DNA from: JABDIP01 sp965250245
GTDB taxonomy: Bacteria > Pseudomonadota > Alphaproteobacteria > DSM-16000 > Inquilinaceae
Reading direction: 5' to 3'
DNA length: 64,000 nucleotides
Assembly (NCBI GenBank): GCA_965250245.1
Contig: OZ252296.1
Span: 310,001 to 374,000 of the forward strand
The position numbers were made by a program, and so were the translations under genes. This document shows, piece by piece, positions 44,057-54,045 of this stretch (the stretch's first letter is position 1; the number at the start of each line of letters is the position of its first letter). The notes beneath the pieces are model-generated. The model was not told where the DNA came from and made no database searches. It saw nothing but the letters and a program-made list of their open reading frames with translations.

Positions 44057-44668
44057 GTGGAGCCTTTCACCACGTTGACCGGCGTCGCCGCGCCATTGCC
44101 GATGATCAATGTCGACACCGACATGATCATCCCCAAGCAGTTCCTGAAGACGATCAAGCGCACCGGACTGGGCAAGAACCTGTTCGACGAGATGCGCTTC
44201 ACGCCGGATGGCACGGAGATCCCGGATTTCGTGCTGAACAAGCCGGCCTATCGCCAGGCCAGCATCCTGGTGGCGGGAGAGAATTTCGGCTGCGGCTCGT
44301 CGCGGGAGCACGCCCCTTGGGCGCTGCTGGATTTCGGCATCCGCTGCGTGGTCGCCACCAGCTTCGCCGACATCTTCTTCAACAACTGCTTCAAGAACGG
44401 CATCTTGCCGATCGTGCTGCCGCAGGGCGACGTCGACAAGCTGATGGACGATGCCGAGCGCGGCGCCAACGCGACGGTCACCGTCGATCTTGAGGCCCAG
44501 GAGATCCGCGGGCCCGACGGCGGGGTCATCCACTTCGACGTCGATCCGTTCCGCAAGCACTGCCTGCTCAACGGGCTGGACGATATTGGCCTGACCCTGC
44601 AGCACGCCGAGGCGATCGACGCCTATGAGGCCCGGGCCGGCGGCGAGCGGCCCTGGCTGTTCGCCTGA
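44057..44668 (+). CDS. leuD: 3-isopropylmalate dehydratase small subunit
   Basis: Swivel domain partner of LeuC. 203 residues: NVDTDMIIPKQFLKTIKRTGLG and ENFGCGSSREHAPWALLDFGI are diagnostic. GTG at 44057 is chosen, with AAGGGA eight bases before it; an in-frame extension to 43976 carries no family sequence. leuB starts 43 bases after the stop. Confidence 0.96.
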   Translation: MEPFTTLTGVAAPLPMINVDTDMIIPKQFLKTIKRTGLGKNLFDEMRFTPDGTEIPDFVLNKPAYRQASILVAGENFGCGSSREHAPWALLDFGIRCVVATSFADIFFNNCFKNGILPIVLPQGDVDKLMDDAERGANATVTVDLEAQEIRGPDGGVIHFDVDPFRKHCLLNGLDDIGLTLQHAEAIDAYEARAGGERPWLFA

Positions 44669-44711
44669 GTTCGCGCGCACGGAATCCGAAGAAGCTCCGG
44701 GAAATCGAGAT

Positions 44712-45824
44712 ATGGCCGCCAGCAAGACGATCCTCATGCTGCCGGGGGACGGCATCGGCCCGGAGGTGATGACCGAGGTCCGGCGCCTGGTCGACTGGCT
44801 GAACCGCGACCGGGGCATGTCCTTCACGGTTGAGGAGGGGCTGGTCGGCGGCTGCTGCATCGACACGCACGGCGTGCCCCTGACCGACGAGACCATGGCC
44901 CAGGCGCTGAAGGCCGACGCGGTGCTGCTGGGCGCCGTCGGCGGGCCGGCCTGGGACGGCATCGATTTCGCCATCCGGCCCGAGGCCGGGTTGCTGCGAC
45001 TGCGCAAGGAGATGGAGCTGTTCGCCAACCTGCGGCCGGCGATCGTCTTCCCGGCCCTGGCCGACGCCTCGACCCTGAAGCGCGAGGTGGTCGAGGGGCT
45101 GGACATCATGATCGTCCGCGAGCTGACCGGCGGCGTCTATTTCGGCGAGCCGCGCGGCGTGGAGCAGATCGGCGAGGGCGAGCGCCGCGGCGTCAACACC
45201 CAGGTCTACACGACCTCCGAGGTGAAGCGGGTCGGCCGCATCGCCTTCGAGCTGGCCCGACAGCGCTCCAACCGGGTCTGCTCGGTGGAGAAATCCAACG
45301 TGATGGAATCGGGCCTGATGTGGCGCGAGGACATCACCGCGCTCCACAAGGCGGAGTTCGGCGACGTGGAGCTGTCGCATATGCTGGCCGACAATTGCGC
45401 CATGCAGCTGGTGCGCAATCCCAAGCAGTTCGACGTCATCGTCACCGACAATTTGTTCGGCGACATGCTGTCCGACGAGGCGGCGATGCTGACCGGGTCG
45501 CTCGGCATGCTGCCCTCCGCGTCCCTGGGCGCGGCCGACGCCGAGGGCCGTCGTCTCGCCCTCTACGAGCCGGTGCATGGTTCGGCGCCGGATATCGCCG
45601 GGCAGGGGCTGGCCAACCCGATCGCCACCCTGCTCAGCTTCTCCATGATGCTGCGCTACAGCTTCGCCCTCGACACCATCGCCGACGAGGTCGAGACGGC
45701 GATCCGCAACGTGCTGAACAGCGGCATTCGCACCGCCGACATCATGTCCGACGGCATGGCACGGGTCTCCACCGGCGTCATGGGCGACACCATCCTGCGG
45801 GAGCTGCGCAAGCTCGGCGGCTGA
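44712..45824 (+). CDS. leuB: 3-isopropylmalate dehydrogenase
   Basis: NAD-dependent oxidative decarboxylation of 3-isopropylmalate, the third leucine step. 370 residues. LPGDGIGPEVMTEV, the LRLRKEMELFANLRP segment, RELTGGVYFGEPRG, VTDNLFGDMLSDEAAML and LYEPVHGSAPDIAGQ all match. The ATG at 44712 suits the family start. Followed by a 747-bp gene-free stretch. Confidence 0.97.
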   Translation: MAASKTILMLPGDGIGPEVMTEVRRLVDWLNRDRGMSFTVEEGLVGGCCIDTHGVPLTDETMAQALKADAVLLGAVGGPAWDGIDFAIRPEAGLLRLRKEMELFANLRPAIVFPALADASTLKREVVEGLDIMIVRELTGGVYFGEPRGVEQIGEGERRGVNTQVYTTSEVKRVGRIAFELARQRSNRVCSVEKSNVMESGLMWREDITALHKAEFGDVELSHMLADNCAMQLVRNPKQFDVIVTDNLFGDMLSDEAAMLTGSLGMLPSASLGAADAEGRRLALYEPVHGSAPDIAGQGLANPIATLLSFSMMLRYSFALDTIADEVETAIRNVLNSGIRTADIMSDGMARVSTGVMGDTILRELRKLGG

Positions 45825-46571
45825 CCGGTCTCCCGGCCAGGACATTTCCGATTTCAGCCTCCGGCCGCCGCGCCAGGGGCCATTCGTGCGTGTGACGGAT
45901 CAACGGCCGTAACACCAATGTGACCCGTCGTGACCCGTGGCTGTCACATGGTTTGCTTTAGACTGTAAAATAAAAAGCAACCCAGTTCTTTGTATTTGTC
46001 CTATTGAATTCAGTCGATTATGGTTAACAAGAAAGACGGTTGATGTATCGTTCCGATATATCGGAACGAAATACACAGAGTTGACGGGTCGGTTTCTTCG
46101 GGTTCATAGACGTTTGAAAAGACGGTCGCTTCTTCAATCGCAACAGACCTCGCGGGGGAGGCATGGTTGCAATGGGCATGAAGACCGTACGCCGCCGGGG
46201 GCAGGGGACGCCGGGCCCGGCGCGCCGCAGCGATTGGCCCGGCCTCGGGCGTGAGCGCCCGGGGGCGGTCACGCGCCCGTTAACCATGGTTCACAAATCC
46301 GAAACGCGTTCCGGGGATGACCTCTTGGGCATTCCGTCCTGCCGCAGACATGGCGGGGACGCGGCAGGTGCGCGCGGCCGGGCATAGGGACCGGCGCCGC
46401 AGTCACGCTCTACACCCGGTCCCGGCGCAGGCCGCGGCCAGCGGGTGGCCAACAGGCCGGAACTGGGGCGACGGCCAATGACCGGCGACGGCAACGCCGG
46501 CTCATCACGGCAACAGGGAACCAATGGCGGGCCGCGACGGCCCGGCCGGACGTAACCAGAAGGGAGTAGTG
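45825..46571. other. Gene-free region between leuB and porin
   Basis: 747 bases with no convincing gene; short frames here have uncharacteristic Arg/Gly-rich content. It holds paired GTGACCCGT repeats (45920-45937), a TGTGAC...GTCACA inverted pair (45919-45948), an AT-rich stretch at 45955-46045, the 22-bp palindrome at 46048-46069, and two TTAACCAT-type sites at 46020-46027 (minus strand) and 46280-46287. This looks like a large regulatory region, or the site of a small RNA, ahead of the porin. Confidence 0.6.
46048..46069. promoter_or_regulatory. 22-bp perfect palindrome upstream of porin
   Basis: The sequence is a perfect dyad whose 18-bp centre is GTTCCGATATATCGGAAC, with TC on the left and GA on the right completing 22 bp. 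It sits at the edge of an AT-rich stretch, about 500 bases before the porin and 225 after leuB. A dimeric repressor or activator site is likely; the protein is not known. Confidence 0.5.
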
Positions 46572-47780
46572 ATGATGAGAATTCGGATGACCGCGGTTCG
46601 CGCCGCATGTCTGGGCGGGGCAGCCGCGATCGGGCTGGCCGCGTTTTCGCCACCGGCCTCCGCCCAGTCGCTTGAGGAGTTGCGCCGGCAGATCGAGATC
46701 CTGACCCAGAGGATCGAGCAGTTGGAGGCCGAGCAGCGTGCCCGTCCGCAGGGTGCGGCCCCGGCCAGCACCGAAGGGCTGGTCGAGTCCGGCGAGGACG
46801 ACATCCGGCTGACCCTGTCGGGTCAGGTCAACCGGGGTGTGCTGTTCGCCGACAACGGCACCGACAGCGAGGTGTTCCACGTCGACAACGACAATTCCTC
46901 GACCCGTGTCCGCTTCGTCGGAGAGGGGGATTTGAACGACGACATCACGGTCGGCACCCAGATCGAGGTGCAGTTCGAATCGAACTCGACGGCGGCGATC
47001 TCGTTCAACCAGAGCGGCTCGTCCGACACCAACAACTTCACCGAGCGCAAGCTGGAGCTCTATTTCGACAGCGACCAGTTCGGCCGGGTCTGGCTCGGCC
47101 AGGGCGATACCGCCTCCAACAGCACGTCGGAGGTCGACCTGTCCGGCACCTCGGTGGTCGGGTATTCCGGCATAGCGGACATGGCCGGCGGCCTGGAGTT
47201 CGACAACGGCCGGGAGATCGGCGATGCGTTCAGCAATCTGGACGGGCTGAGCCGCGACGACCGGCTGCGCTACGACACGCCGAATTTCGGCGGGTTCGTC
47301 GCCTCCGCCTCCGCGGTCGAGTCCGACGAATGGGACGCCGCGCTCAGGTTCAGCGGCGAGATCGCCGGCATCCGGACCGCCGCGGCGGTGGCCTATGCCG
47401 ATTCCAACACCTTCGAACAGGTCAACGGATCGGCCTCGATCCTGTTCTCCAGCGGCCTGAACTTCACCGCGGCCGCCGGCACCCGCGATCCCGACGCCCC
47501 CGGCCGTGACGACCCGTTCTTCTATTACCTGAAGGTGGGACAGCGGCTCGACATCTTCGATATCGGCGAGACCCGGCTGGCGATCGACTTCACCCAGGCC
47601 GACGACGTCGAGGCCGACGGGGAGGAGTTCACCTCCTATGGCGCCTTCCTGGTCCAGGTGCTGGACCCGGTCGCGACCGAGCTCTATCTCGGCGTGCGCA
47701 ACCACACCCTGGACGTCGACAGCGGCTCCGACCCGGATGACCTGATCGCCGTCCTGGCCGGCGCCCGGATCAAGTTCTAG
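46572..47780 (+). CDS. Outer-membrane porin with N-terminal coiled coil
   Basis: 402 residues with a Sec signal (ending PPASAQ). Residues 28-48 form a short coiled coil (LEELRRQIEILTQRIEQLEAEQ), which may reach the peptidoglycan, followed by a beta-barrel with alternating strands (LTLSGQVNRGVLFADNG, STRVRFVGEGDLNDDITVGTQIEVQFE) and a terminal phenylalanine (GARIKF), as required for barrel assembly. AGGGAG lies just before paired ATGs at 46572 and 46575. Gram-negative general porin family. Confidence 0.9.
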   Translation: MMRIRMTAVRAACLGGAAAIGLAAFSPPASAQSLEELRRQIEILTQRIEQLEAEQRARPQGAAPASTEGLVESGEDDIRLTLSGQVNRGVLFADNGTDSEVFHVDNDNSSTRVRFVGEGDLNDDITVGTQIEVQFESNSTAAISFNQSGSSDTNNFTERKLELYFDSDQFGRVWLGQGDTASNSTSEVDLSGTSVVGYSGIADMAGGLEFDNGREIGDAFSNLDGLSRDDRLRYDTPNFGGFVASASAVESDEWDAALRFSGEIAGIRTAAAVAYADSNTFEQVNGSASILFSSGLNFTAAAGTRDPDAPGRDDPFFYYLKVGQRLDIFDIGETRLAIDFTQADDVEADGEEFTSYGAFLVQVLDPVATELYLGVRNHTLDVDSGSDPDDLIAVLAGARIKF

Positions 47781-47803
47781 ACATGCGGAGGATGAAGGAG
47801 CTC

Positions 47804-47971
47804 ATGTTCATGTCGACAATGGCCCGCGTGGCCGCGCTCGCGGCGCTGCTGGGGTTGGCGGTGGCCTGCGACGCGATCACCCCGGTCGAGTACACCGCGA
47901 CCGACGAGATCCCGGCGGGGCCGGGCTTGTTGAGCGGCGAGGACGGCGAGTTCACGTTGTACCGGCGCTGA
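47804..47971 (+). CDS. Small lipoprotein
   Basis: A 55-residue predicted lipoprotein: a hydrophobic leader then the lipobox LAVAC, leaving a mature chain of about 32 residues (CDAITPVEYTATDEIPAGPGLLSGEDGEFTLYRR). AAGGAG precedes the ATG at 47804; an upstream in-frame ATG at 47783 is less likely. It follows the porin by 23 bases and is probably co-transcribed. Function unknown. Confidence 0.7.
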   Translation: MFMSTMARVAALAALLGLAVACDAITPVEYTATDEIPAGPGLLSGEDGEFTLYRR

Positions 47972-47995
47972 CGCGGCGCGCGCCGCCGCGGGGCG

Positions 47996-48014
47996 GGGCG
48001 GGCCATGCCCGCCC
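47996..48014. terminator. GC-rich hairpin between convergent genes
   Basis: GGGCGGGC, loop CAT, then GCCCGCCC: an 8-bp perfect stem in the gap between the lipoprotein and the convergent gene at 48072. It could end transcription in both directions, although there is no T-run. Confidence 0.45.
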
Positions 48015-48071
48015 TGTCGCCGCCGGGCGAACGCGATCCGGGGGTCGCCGGCGCGCGTGGCCGGTCCGGCG

Positions 48072-48782
48072 CTACTGGGTCACGCCGTAGTTGAACAGCT
48101 CGTCGCCACTGGCCTGGTAGTTCTTCTCGCCGCCGCGCAGCATCTTCTTGCCCTTCTGGACGATGCCGGAATACAGCTCGCTGCCGACTTCCTTGGAGAA
48201 CACCTTCATGCCGTGGAAGCCGCCCTGCTTGGCCTTCCACTGCAGCATCACCGACGCCATGTCCGGGCCCGACACGCTGCGGTGGTGCGGCCAGTAGACG
48301 TCGACATTGGAATACAGCTTGGCGCACTCGTTTCGCGAGGCGTGATAGATCGCCACGGCCCACTCGTCCTTGGCGGTGAAGTTGAGCTGCTTCAGCAGCC
48401 GCTCCTTCTTCGCCGCGGTTGTCAGCGCCTTGACGCCGGCGCGGATCAGGAACTGGCCCAGATCGGCCATCTCGCCGAGCGGGATCGGCACCAGCTTGAG
48501 CAGGTTCTTGCTCATCATCTCCGCCGCACCCTGCACCTCGCCGGGCTTCCAGGCGGAGAATGCGACGTTGGTGCTGCCGCCATCCTTGTAGTCGAAGGAT
48601 TTCACCTGGGAGACCAGGGCGACGACCTCCTTGAATTCTCCCGTCACCAGCCACGCATTGGTCTTGTTCGACAGGCTCATCGACTTGCCCATCGGGTCGA
48701 CATTCGCCGAGTGCGTGGTCCAGCTTCCGCCGGTGGATTTCCCAAACGGGGTCAGTTGGGCTTTGCCAAAGAAGACCGCCAT
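48072..48782 (-). CDS. Hypothetical protein, 236 residues
   Basis: Not recognised. The chain is soluble and lysine-rich (pattern KALTTAAKKERLLKQLNF, QKGKKMLRGGEKN), with no signal or membrane segment. It opens with MAVFFGKAQLTPFGKSTGGSWTTHSANVDPMGKS and has well-formed amphipathic helices later. GAGGAGAG lies before the ATG at 48782, which rules out a longer upstream frame. Codon use is ordinary for the region. It lies downstream of the EAL gene, 137 bases away, on the same strand. Confidence 0.68.
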   Translation of the reverse strand: MAVFFGKAQLTPFGKSTGGSWTTHSANVDPMGKSMSLSNKTNAWLVTGEFKEVVALVSQVKSFDYKDGGSTNVAFSAWKPGEVQGAAEMMSKNLLKLVPIPLGEMADLGQFLIRAGVKALTTAAKKERLLKQLNFTAKDEWAVAIYHASRNECAKLYSNVDVYWPHHRSVSGPDMASVMLQWKAKQGGFHGMKVFSKEVGSELYSGIVQKGKKMLRGGEKNYQASGDELFNYGVTQ

Positions 48783-48919
48783 GATTCTCTCCTCGATGCT
48801 GGGGTTTGCGTTCGGCGGCGGTGGATAAGGCCTCGCGCCGCCAAATCCAGTGACCCCGGTCACTCGATCCCGGCGATTCGGATTTTTTCTGTTTCGAGGG
48901 TGCCGACGGCGCGGCGGAC

Positions 48920-50578
48920 TCAGCGGAAGCTGCCGATCTCCGGGCTTGGCTTGCCGAGCAGGTAGCCCTGGACGAATTCGACGCCGCAGCCGCGCATCAG
49001 GGCGAGGCACTGCACGGTTTCCACCGCCGTGGCGATGGTGCGTACGCCGGTCTGGCGACAGAAGCCGGTCAGCGCCTCCAGCAGCGCCCGGGCCTTGACG
49101 GACTCGGCGTCCGCCAGGGAGGCCTGGGCCCGGAACTTGACGAAGTCGACATCCAGCGCGGTCAGCATCCGGAACCCGTCCATGCCGGCGGAGAAATCAT
49201 CCAGCCCGACCATATGGACGCGCGGACGCAGGCTCTGGATCAACTGGTCGACGGCATCCAGATCGGGGATCCGGAAGCATTCCGTGATCTCCATCGCCAG
49301 CAGCTTGGCGTTCTCGGGATCGGCGTCGAAGATCTGATGCAGGCGCGTGATGCAATCCGGGTTGAGCAGAGACACGCCGGAGATGTTGACGGACAAGCGG
49401 ATGTCTGTGCGTTGCCGCTCCTGCGTCCAGCGCAGCGCCTTCTCGACCATCGCCAGATCGAAGCGACAGATCTGGCCGGTCTCCTCCGCATAGCTGATGT
49501 ACCGGTACGGTGACTCATCCGGGCGGTCGTCGATCCGCGCCAGGCTCTCGAAGAACAGGATCGTGCCGCCGTCGATGGCGACGACCGGCTGGAAGGCGAT
49601 ATGGAATCCGGCGCTCTCGACCAGCTCCTTGAAGGTCTCCGACATCTGGGCCGCCTCGGCGGCGACGGCGGGAAGGTCGTCGCGTAGCTGCCGCAGCGCG
49701 GCGCCGGCGTCGTCGGCCTCGCGGAAGCGGCGCACGGCGTGGGTGACGACCTGGCCCATCGTGTCTTCCGAGACGGCTTCGTTGGCCATGATGCTGGCCG
49801 ACTCGATATCGGCACCGGAGGCCTGGCCAGCGAACCCGGAGACCATGGACAGGACCTGGGTTTCCAACCGGGCAACGTCCAATGCGCGGTTGTGGACCAG
49901 GCCGTAGCGGCCGTCGCCCAGGCCGGCCGCACGCCGATCGACCGAACGGCCGGACAGGTAGCCGGCGATCGTGTTCGTCAGGTTGCGGTAGGTGCGCTGG
50001 TCCAGATCGCGTCGCAAGCCGATCATTTCCGGGATGGCCAGCAGGGTCAGCACCCGGCCGTCTTCGCCGCCGGGCCGCGACAGATGCCGTCGTGCCGTCG
50101 CGGTGAAGGCCGCCTCGTCCAGCAGCCCGGTCGCGCCGCCGGTATTGCCGGCCGGCCCCTCTCCCTGGAGCGTGGCCAGGTTGATCGCCAGGAAGGCGCG
50201 GTGCAAATGCTCGGGCAGCACGTGGACGGACAAGGTCACCGGGACTTCGCCGCCATCCGGCGTGGCGAAGTTGACGGTCACGTTGTCGACCCGGCCGCAA
50301 TCCCGGGCGATCGCAAGCAGGCTGCGCAGCTCGGTCCGGTGGTTGGCGGCCAGCATGTCGTCGAGCGGCTGTCCGGCCATCTGGTCCGGCGCCCGTCCGG
50401 TGATTGCCAGGGTCAGGCCGGAGGCATGTGTGATCCGCAGGTCGCGGTCGATCTCGATCACCGTGTCGGCCCAGCAGAACGCCAGCGCCACCAGGCTTGC
50501 ATGATCGGTTTGCGGAACGTGAGTGGCCGAGCCGGCGCTGGCGGTGTCCGGCTGGTCGGTCTCGGGGGCGAGGGGCAT
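48920..50578 (-). CDS. PAS, degenerate GGDEF and degenerate EAL domain protein
   Basis: 552 residues. A PAS-like domain is near 30-135 (LVALAFCWADTVIEIDRDLRITHASG), a GGDEF-like remnant near 150-290 lacks the GGDEF signature, and an EAL domain spans 310-550. EAL motifs are partly altered: ESL for EAL, SVNIS and MEITEC intact, LDDFSAGM close to consensus, VKFR for the usual KxD, and ATAVET where AEGVE is expected. Loss of the last glutamate suggests weak or no c-di-GMP phosphodiesterase activity, so a receptor role is likely (inference). It follows the DUF2336 gene by 14 bases. Confidence 0.82.
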   Translation of the reverse strand: MPLAPETDQPDTASAGSATHVPQTDHASLVALAFCWADTVIEIDRDLRITHASGLTLAITGRAPDQMAGQPLDDMLAANHRTELRSLLAIARDCGRVDNVTVNFATPDGGEVPVTLSVHVLPEHLHRAFLAINLATLQGEGPAGNTGGATGLLDEAAFTATARRHLSRPGGEDGRVLTLLAIPEMIGLRRDLDQRTYRNLTNTIAGYLSGRSVDRRAAGLGDGRYGLVHNRALDVARLETQVLSMVSGFAGQASGADIESASIMANEAVSEDTMGQVVTHAVRRFREADDAGAALRQLRDDLPAVAAEAAQMSETFKELVESAGFHIAFQPVVAIDGGTILFFESLARIDDRPDESPYRYISYAEETGQICRFDLAMVEKALRWTQERQRTDIRLSVNISGVSLLNPDCITRLHQIFDADPENAKLLAMEITECFRIPDLDAVDQLIQSLRPRVHMVGLDDFSAGMDGFRMLTALDVDFVKFRAQASLADAESVKARALLEALTGFCRQTGVRTIATAVETVQCLALMRGCGVEFVQGYLLGKPSPEIGSFR

Positions 50579-50592
50579 GGGGCTCCGGTCTG

Positions 50593-51768
50593 TCAGACGA
50601 TCGTCAGGCGACCCGTCGGTGATGATCCGTCAGTGAAATGCCGGGCCAGTTGGCTCAGGACGTGCTCGACGTCGGCCGGGCAGACTTGGCGGTACTCGCG
50701 CACCAGGCGGTCGACGATCGTGTCGGTATAGTCGCGTTGCCAGTCGAGGCCGTGATCGGCCGGGGCCGACTGCGCCTCGCGGACCTCGCGGACGACGTCG
50801 ATGGCGATGCGGAAGGCCTGGAACAGGTCGATCGGCAGGCCGGTCTTGCTGTACAGCCCGCGATAGCCCAGCGGGCCGCGGTCATAGAGCAGGATGCGGG
50901 CGTTCTCGATCGGCACCTCGGCCATGCGCGCCATGCCGGCCTCGAAGAAGTGCAGGTCGCCGACGCAGATGGCGCGCAGCAGCAGGGTCGGCGTCAGCTT
51001 GGCGGTGGCGTGCAGCCGATCGACCAGGGCCTCGATCTCCACCACCCGGGACTCGTCGGTCACCAGCCGCGACAGGGCCCGCTCGCGGCCGTGCTGGGCG
51101 AGGTCGGCCACCAGCGGCTCCGGCAGATTGTGGCGCTGGATCAGCCGCTCGCGCAGGGTTTCCGACAGGGTCGACACCAACCGTTCCGTCACCGCCAGCG
51201 GCAGCGAGCGACGCTCGACCATCAGCGCGGCGACGTCCTCGTCGTCCTGGAAGGTCGCCAGCGCGGACTCCAGAGACACCGCGCTGATCTCCGCCCCGTC
51301 ATTGGCCAGCAGGACGCAGACGACGCCGCGACGGCCGGTCTCCATCAGCGCATGGGAGACCGCCTCGGACACCGTCCGGCGCTCGGCGATGGCGAATTGC
51401 TTGGCCTCGCTGCCGGCCTGGACGATGCCGATCAGATCCTCATCGGTCAGCACGTCCGATGCGCGCAAGATCGGCAGCGCCACAGACTCGATGTCCTGGG
51501 CCAGGGAGAGGGCCAGGCTGCGCGGCAGCAACGGGCTGTGCTTGATGTGCTCGGCCAGGGATTCCCGCACCTCGTCGGCGACGTCGGCGGCGAGCAGCCC
51601 GAGGATGCCTTCCGCCATGCGGCGTTCGCGCGGCGCCAGGTCGCCATCGGCGAAGGCGGCGGCGACGCTGGCCGCCGTCGCGGCCCGGGCGGATGGCGAC
51701 CGGTCCCGCAGCAGGCGGTCCACATGGCCCTGACTCAAGGCGGGCGGGGGTTTGTGCTGTCCCAGCAT
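50593..51768 (-). CDS. DUF2336-domain protein
   Basis: 391 residues, mainly helical HEAT-like repeats (DRLLRDRSPSARAATAASVAAAFADGDLAPRERRMAEGILGLLAADVADEVRESLAEHI), the DUF2336 family found almost only in alphaproteobacteria. Function unknown. No signal or membrane helix. It is the first gene of an operon with the EAL protein, which suggests a role in c-di-GMP-linked behaviour. Confidence 0.87.
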   Translation of the reverse strand: MLGQHKPPPALSQGHVDRLLRDRSPSARAATAASVAAAFADGDLAPRERRMAEGILGLLAADVADEVRESLAEHIKHSPLLPRSLALSLAQDIESVALPILRASDVLTDEDLIGIVQAGSEAKQFAIAERRTVSEAVSHALMETGRRGVVCVLLANDGAEISAVSLESALATFQDDEDVAALMVERRSLPLAVTERLVSTLSETLRERLIQRHNLPEPLVADLAQHGRERALSRLVTDESRVVEIEALVDRLHATAKLTPTLLLRAICVGDLHFFEAGMARMAEVPIENARILLYDRGPLGYRGLYSKTGLPIDLFQAFRIAIDVVREVREAQSAPADHGLDWQRDYTDTIVDRLVREYRQVCPADVEHVLSQLARHFTDGSSPTGRLTIV

Positions 51769-51842
51769 GGCAAGTTTAGCGATGGCTCCGGGCGGGCGCC
51801 GGTGGCGATGCCGCGCCCACCGACCAGCTTGCCGGGGAAGCG

Positions 51843-51857
51843 TTAAATGGCGATTAA
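51843..51857. promoter_or_regulatory. CtrA-like site TTAA-N7-TTAA
   Basis: TTAA-ATGGCGA-TTAA lies 75 bases upstream of the DUF2336-EAL operon start, in its probable promoter region. TTAA-N7-TTAA is the established CtrA consensus core in alphaproteobacteria. Chance occurrence is possible in a single short site. Confidence 0.42.
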
Positions 51858-51888
51858 ATGGGGTGCCCGGATGGTGACCGGATCGGTC

Positions 51889-52149
51889 TCAGCGGCCCTT
51901 CCCGGGCCGTGCGCCGCCGCGCGGCTTGGACGGGATCAGCCGGAGATGGGCGGTCTTGCGGGCGGCCGATTTCTCCTTGGCCCGGACCGCGCGTTTGGCG
52001 GCATGCCGCTTGCGAATTTCGCGGAGCGCTTCGCGATAGCTTCTCAGGCGACGCTCCAGGTAGGGGCTGACCATCGGTCGCCGGCTCTCCCAATCGATTT
52101 GATTGTTATCGTTAATCGTTAATGCGTAATATTGTCGATCGTAGGGCAT
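51889..52149 (-). CDS. Small highly basic protein
   Basis: Up to 86 residues, not recognised. The C-terminal part (YLERRLRSYREALREIRKRHAAKRAVRAKEKSAARKTA, then KPRGGARPGKGR) is helical and very basic, as in a nucleic-acid-binding protein. The first 25 residues use AT-rich codons unlike the rest, so translation may begin at the internal ATG at 52074, giving 61 residues. No strong ribosome-binding site decides between them. Confidence 0.5.
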   Translation of the reverse strand: MPYDRQYYALTINDNNQIDWESRRPMVSPYLERRLRSYREALREIRKRHAAKRAVRAKEKSAARKTAHLRLIPSKPRGGARPGKGR

Positions 52150-52319
52150 TATGCAACCAAAAGAATTTCGCTAAACGCTAATGGATGACGCGATTTCTGC
52201 TTTGTCTGGATTGGAAACGGACTGGAAGATTTCCTGGATCGTCGGTTAATTTTTCTTGGTTAACGGTGAAATTTTCTTACTTCCATTAACCATAGTCCCG
52301 ATCTGGTCTTTATTGTTGG

Positions 52320-52649
52320 CTATTCGACTCCCGCGCGGCGAAGCTCCGGGCCCAGCCGCCCGGTCACCCACAGGAAGAACATCCTGAAATCGCTGATCAG
52401 CGACCAGGCCGGGTAGGTGAAGGTCGCCGGCCGGTTCCGCTCGATGCGGAAATGGGCGATCCAGGCGAAGAAGTAGCCGGAGACGATTGCCGCCGCGATC
52501 AGCCACCAGGTCTGCGTGGCGACCGACCAGACGAGCAGCGCCAGGGCCAGCGCGGTGCCGAAATAGTGCAGCGCGCGGGTGCCCGGTCGGGCGTGCTCGC
52601 GCAGGTAATGCGGCCAGAACTCCGCATAGGTCTTCAGCGCCTTGTCCAT
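52320..52649 (-). CDS. Mpo1/DUF962-family membrane protein
   Basis: 109 residues with two or three hydrophobic segments. Histidine motifs HYLREH, RALHYFGT and FFAWIAHFRIERNRPATF are those of the DUF962 family. The yeast member Mpo1 is an Fe-dependent dioxygenase of 2-hydroxy fatty acids, so a lipid role is likely but inferred. GGAGG is five bases from the ATG at 52649. The gene is divergent from asd. Confidence 0.85.
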   Translation of the reverse strand: MDKALKTYAEFWPHYLREHARPGTRALHYFGTALALALLVWSVATQTWWLIAAAIVSGYFFAWIAHFRIERNRPATFTYPAWSLISDFRMFFLWVTGRLGPELRRAGVE

Positions 52650-52802
52650 CGCTGCCTCCGGCGTCTTGATCGGGACCGAAGCCCGTGCCGGTAATGTCGC
52701 GTCGCCGGGCCTCGCCATCAAGGGGCAGGGCCGGCGGCGGGGTTGCATTCTCGGGCCGGACGGCCTAATCAACCCGACCCGGTTTTCAGCGAGCACACGG
52801 CC

Positions 52803-53828
<1,026 letters not shown>

Positions 53829-53848
53829 GGCCCAGGCACCCCAAACGT

Positions 53849-53954
53849 CGTCGTCCCCGGGCTTGACCCGGGGACCCATCGCGCCGACCGCGCCGGCCTT
53901 CGGCTGCCGGGACTTGCTGGGCCGTGGGTCCCCGGGTCAAGCCCGGGGACGACG
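53849..53954. repeat. Palindromic repeat with perfect 30-bp arms
   Basis: Arms at 53849-53878 and 53925-53954 are exact reverse complements over 30 bases; each begins or ends with CGTCGTCCCCGGG-type sequence and contains its own smaller hairpin. The loop is 46 bases. Repeats of this form are widely dispersed in alphaproteobacterial genomes. Lying just after asd, it may end its transcript. Confidence 0.8.
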
Positions 53955-54045
53955 CGCTTCTTTGGCGGCGGCCCGTTTGCCTAGCGCAGGCCGTGCACTA
54001 TAGTCGCGAGCCCTGAGCCGCCCATTCCAGCCCGAGAGTTCCGCC

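Noticed and set aside
45937..46387. Short plus-strand frames upstream of the porin
   Set aside because: They cross the AT-rich region and the 22-bp palindrome and have no recognisable protein pattern.
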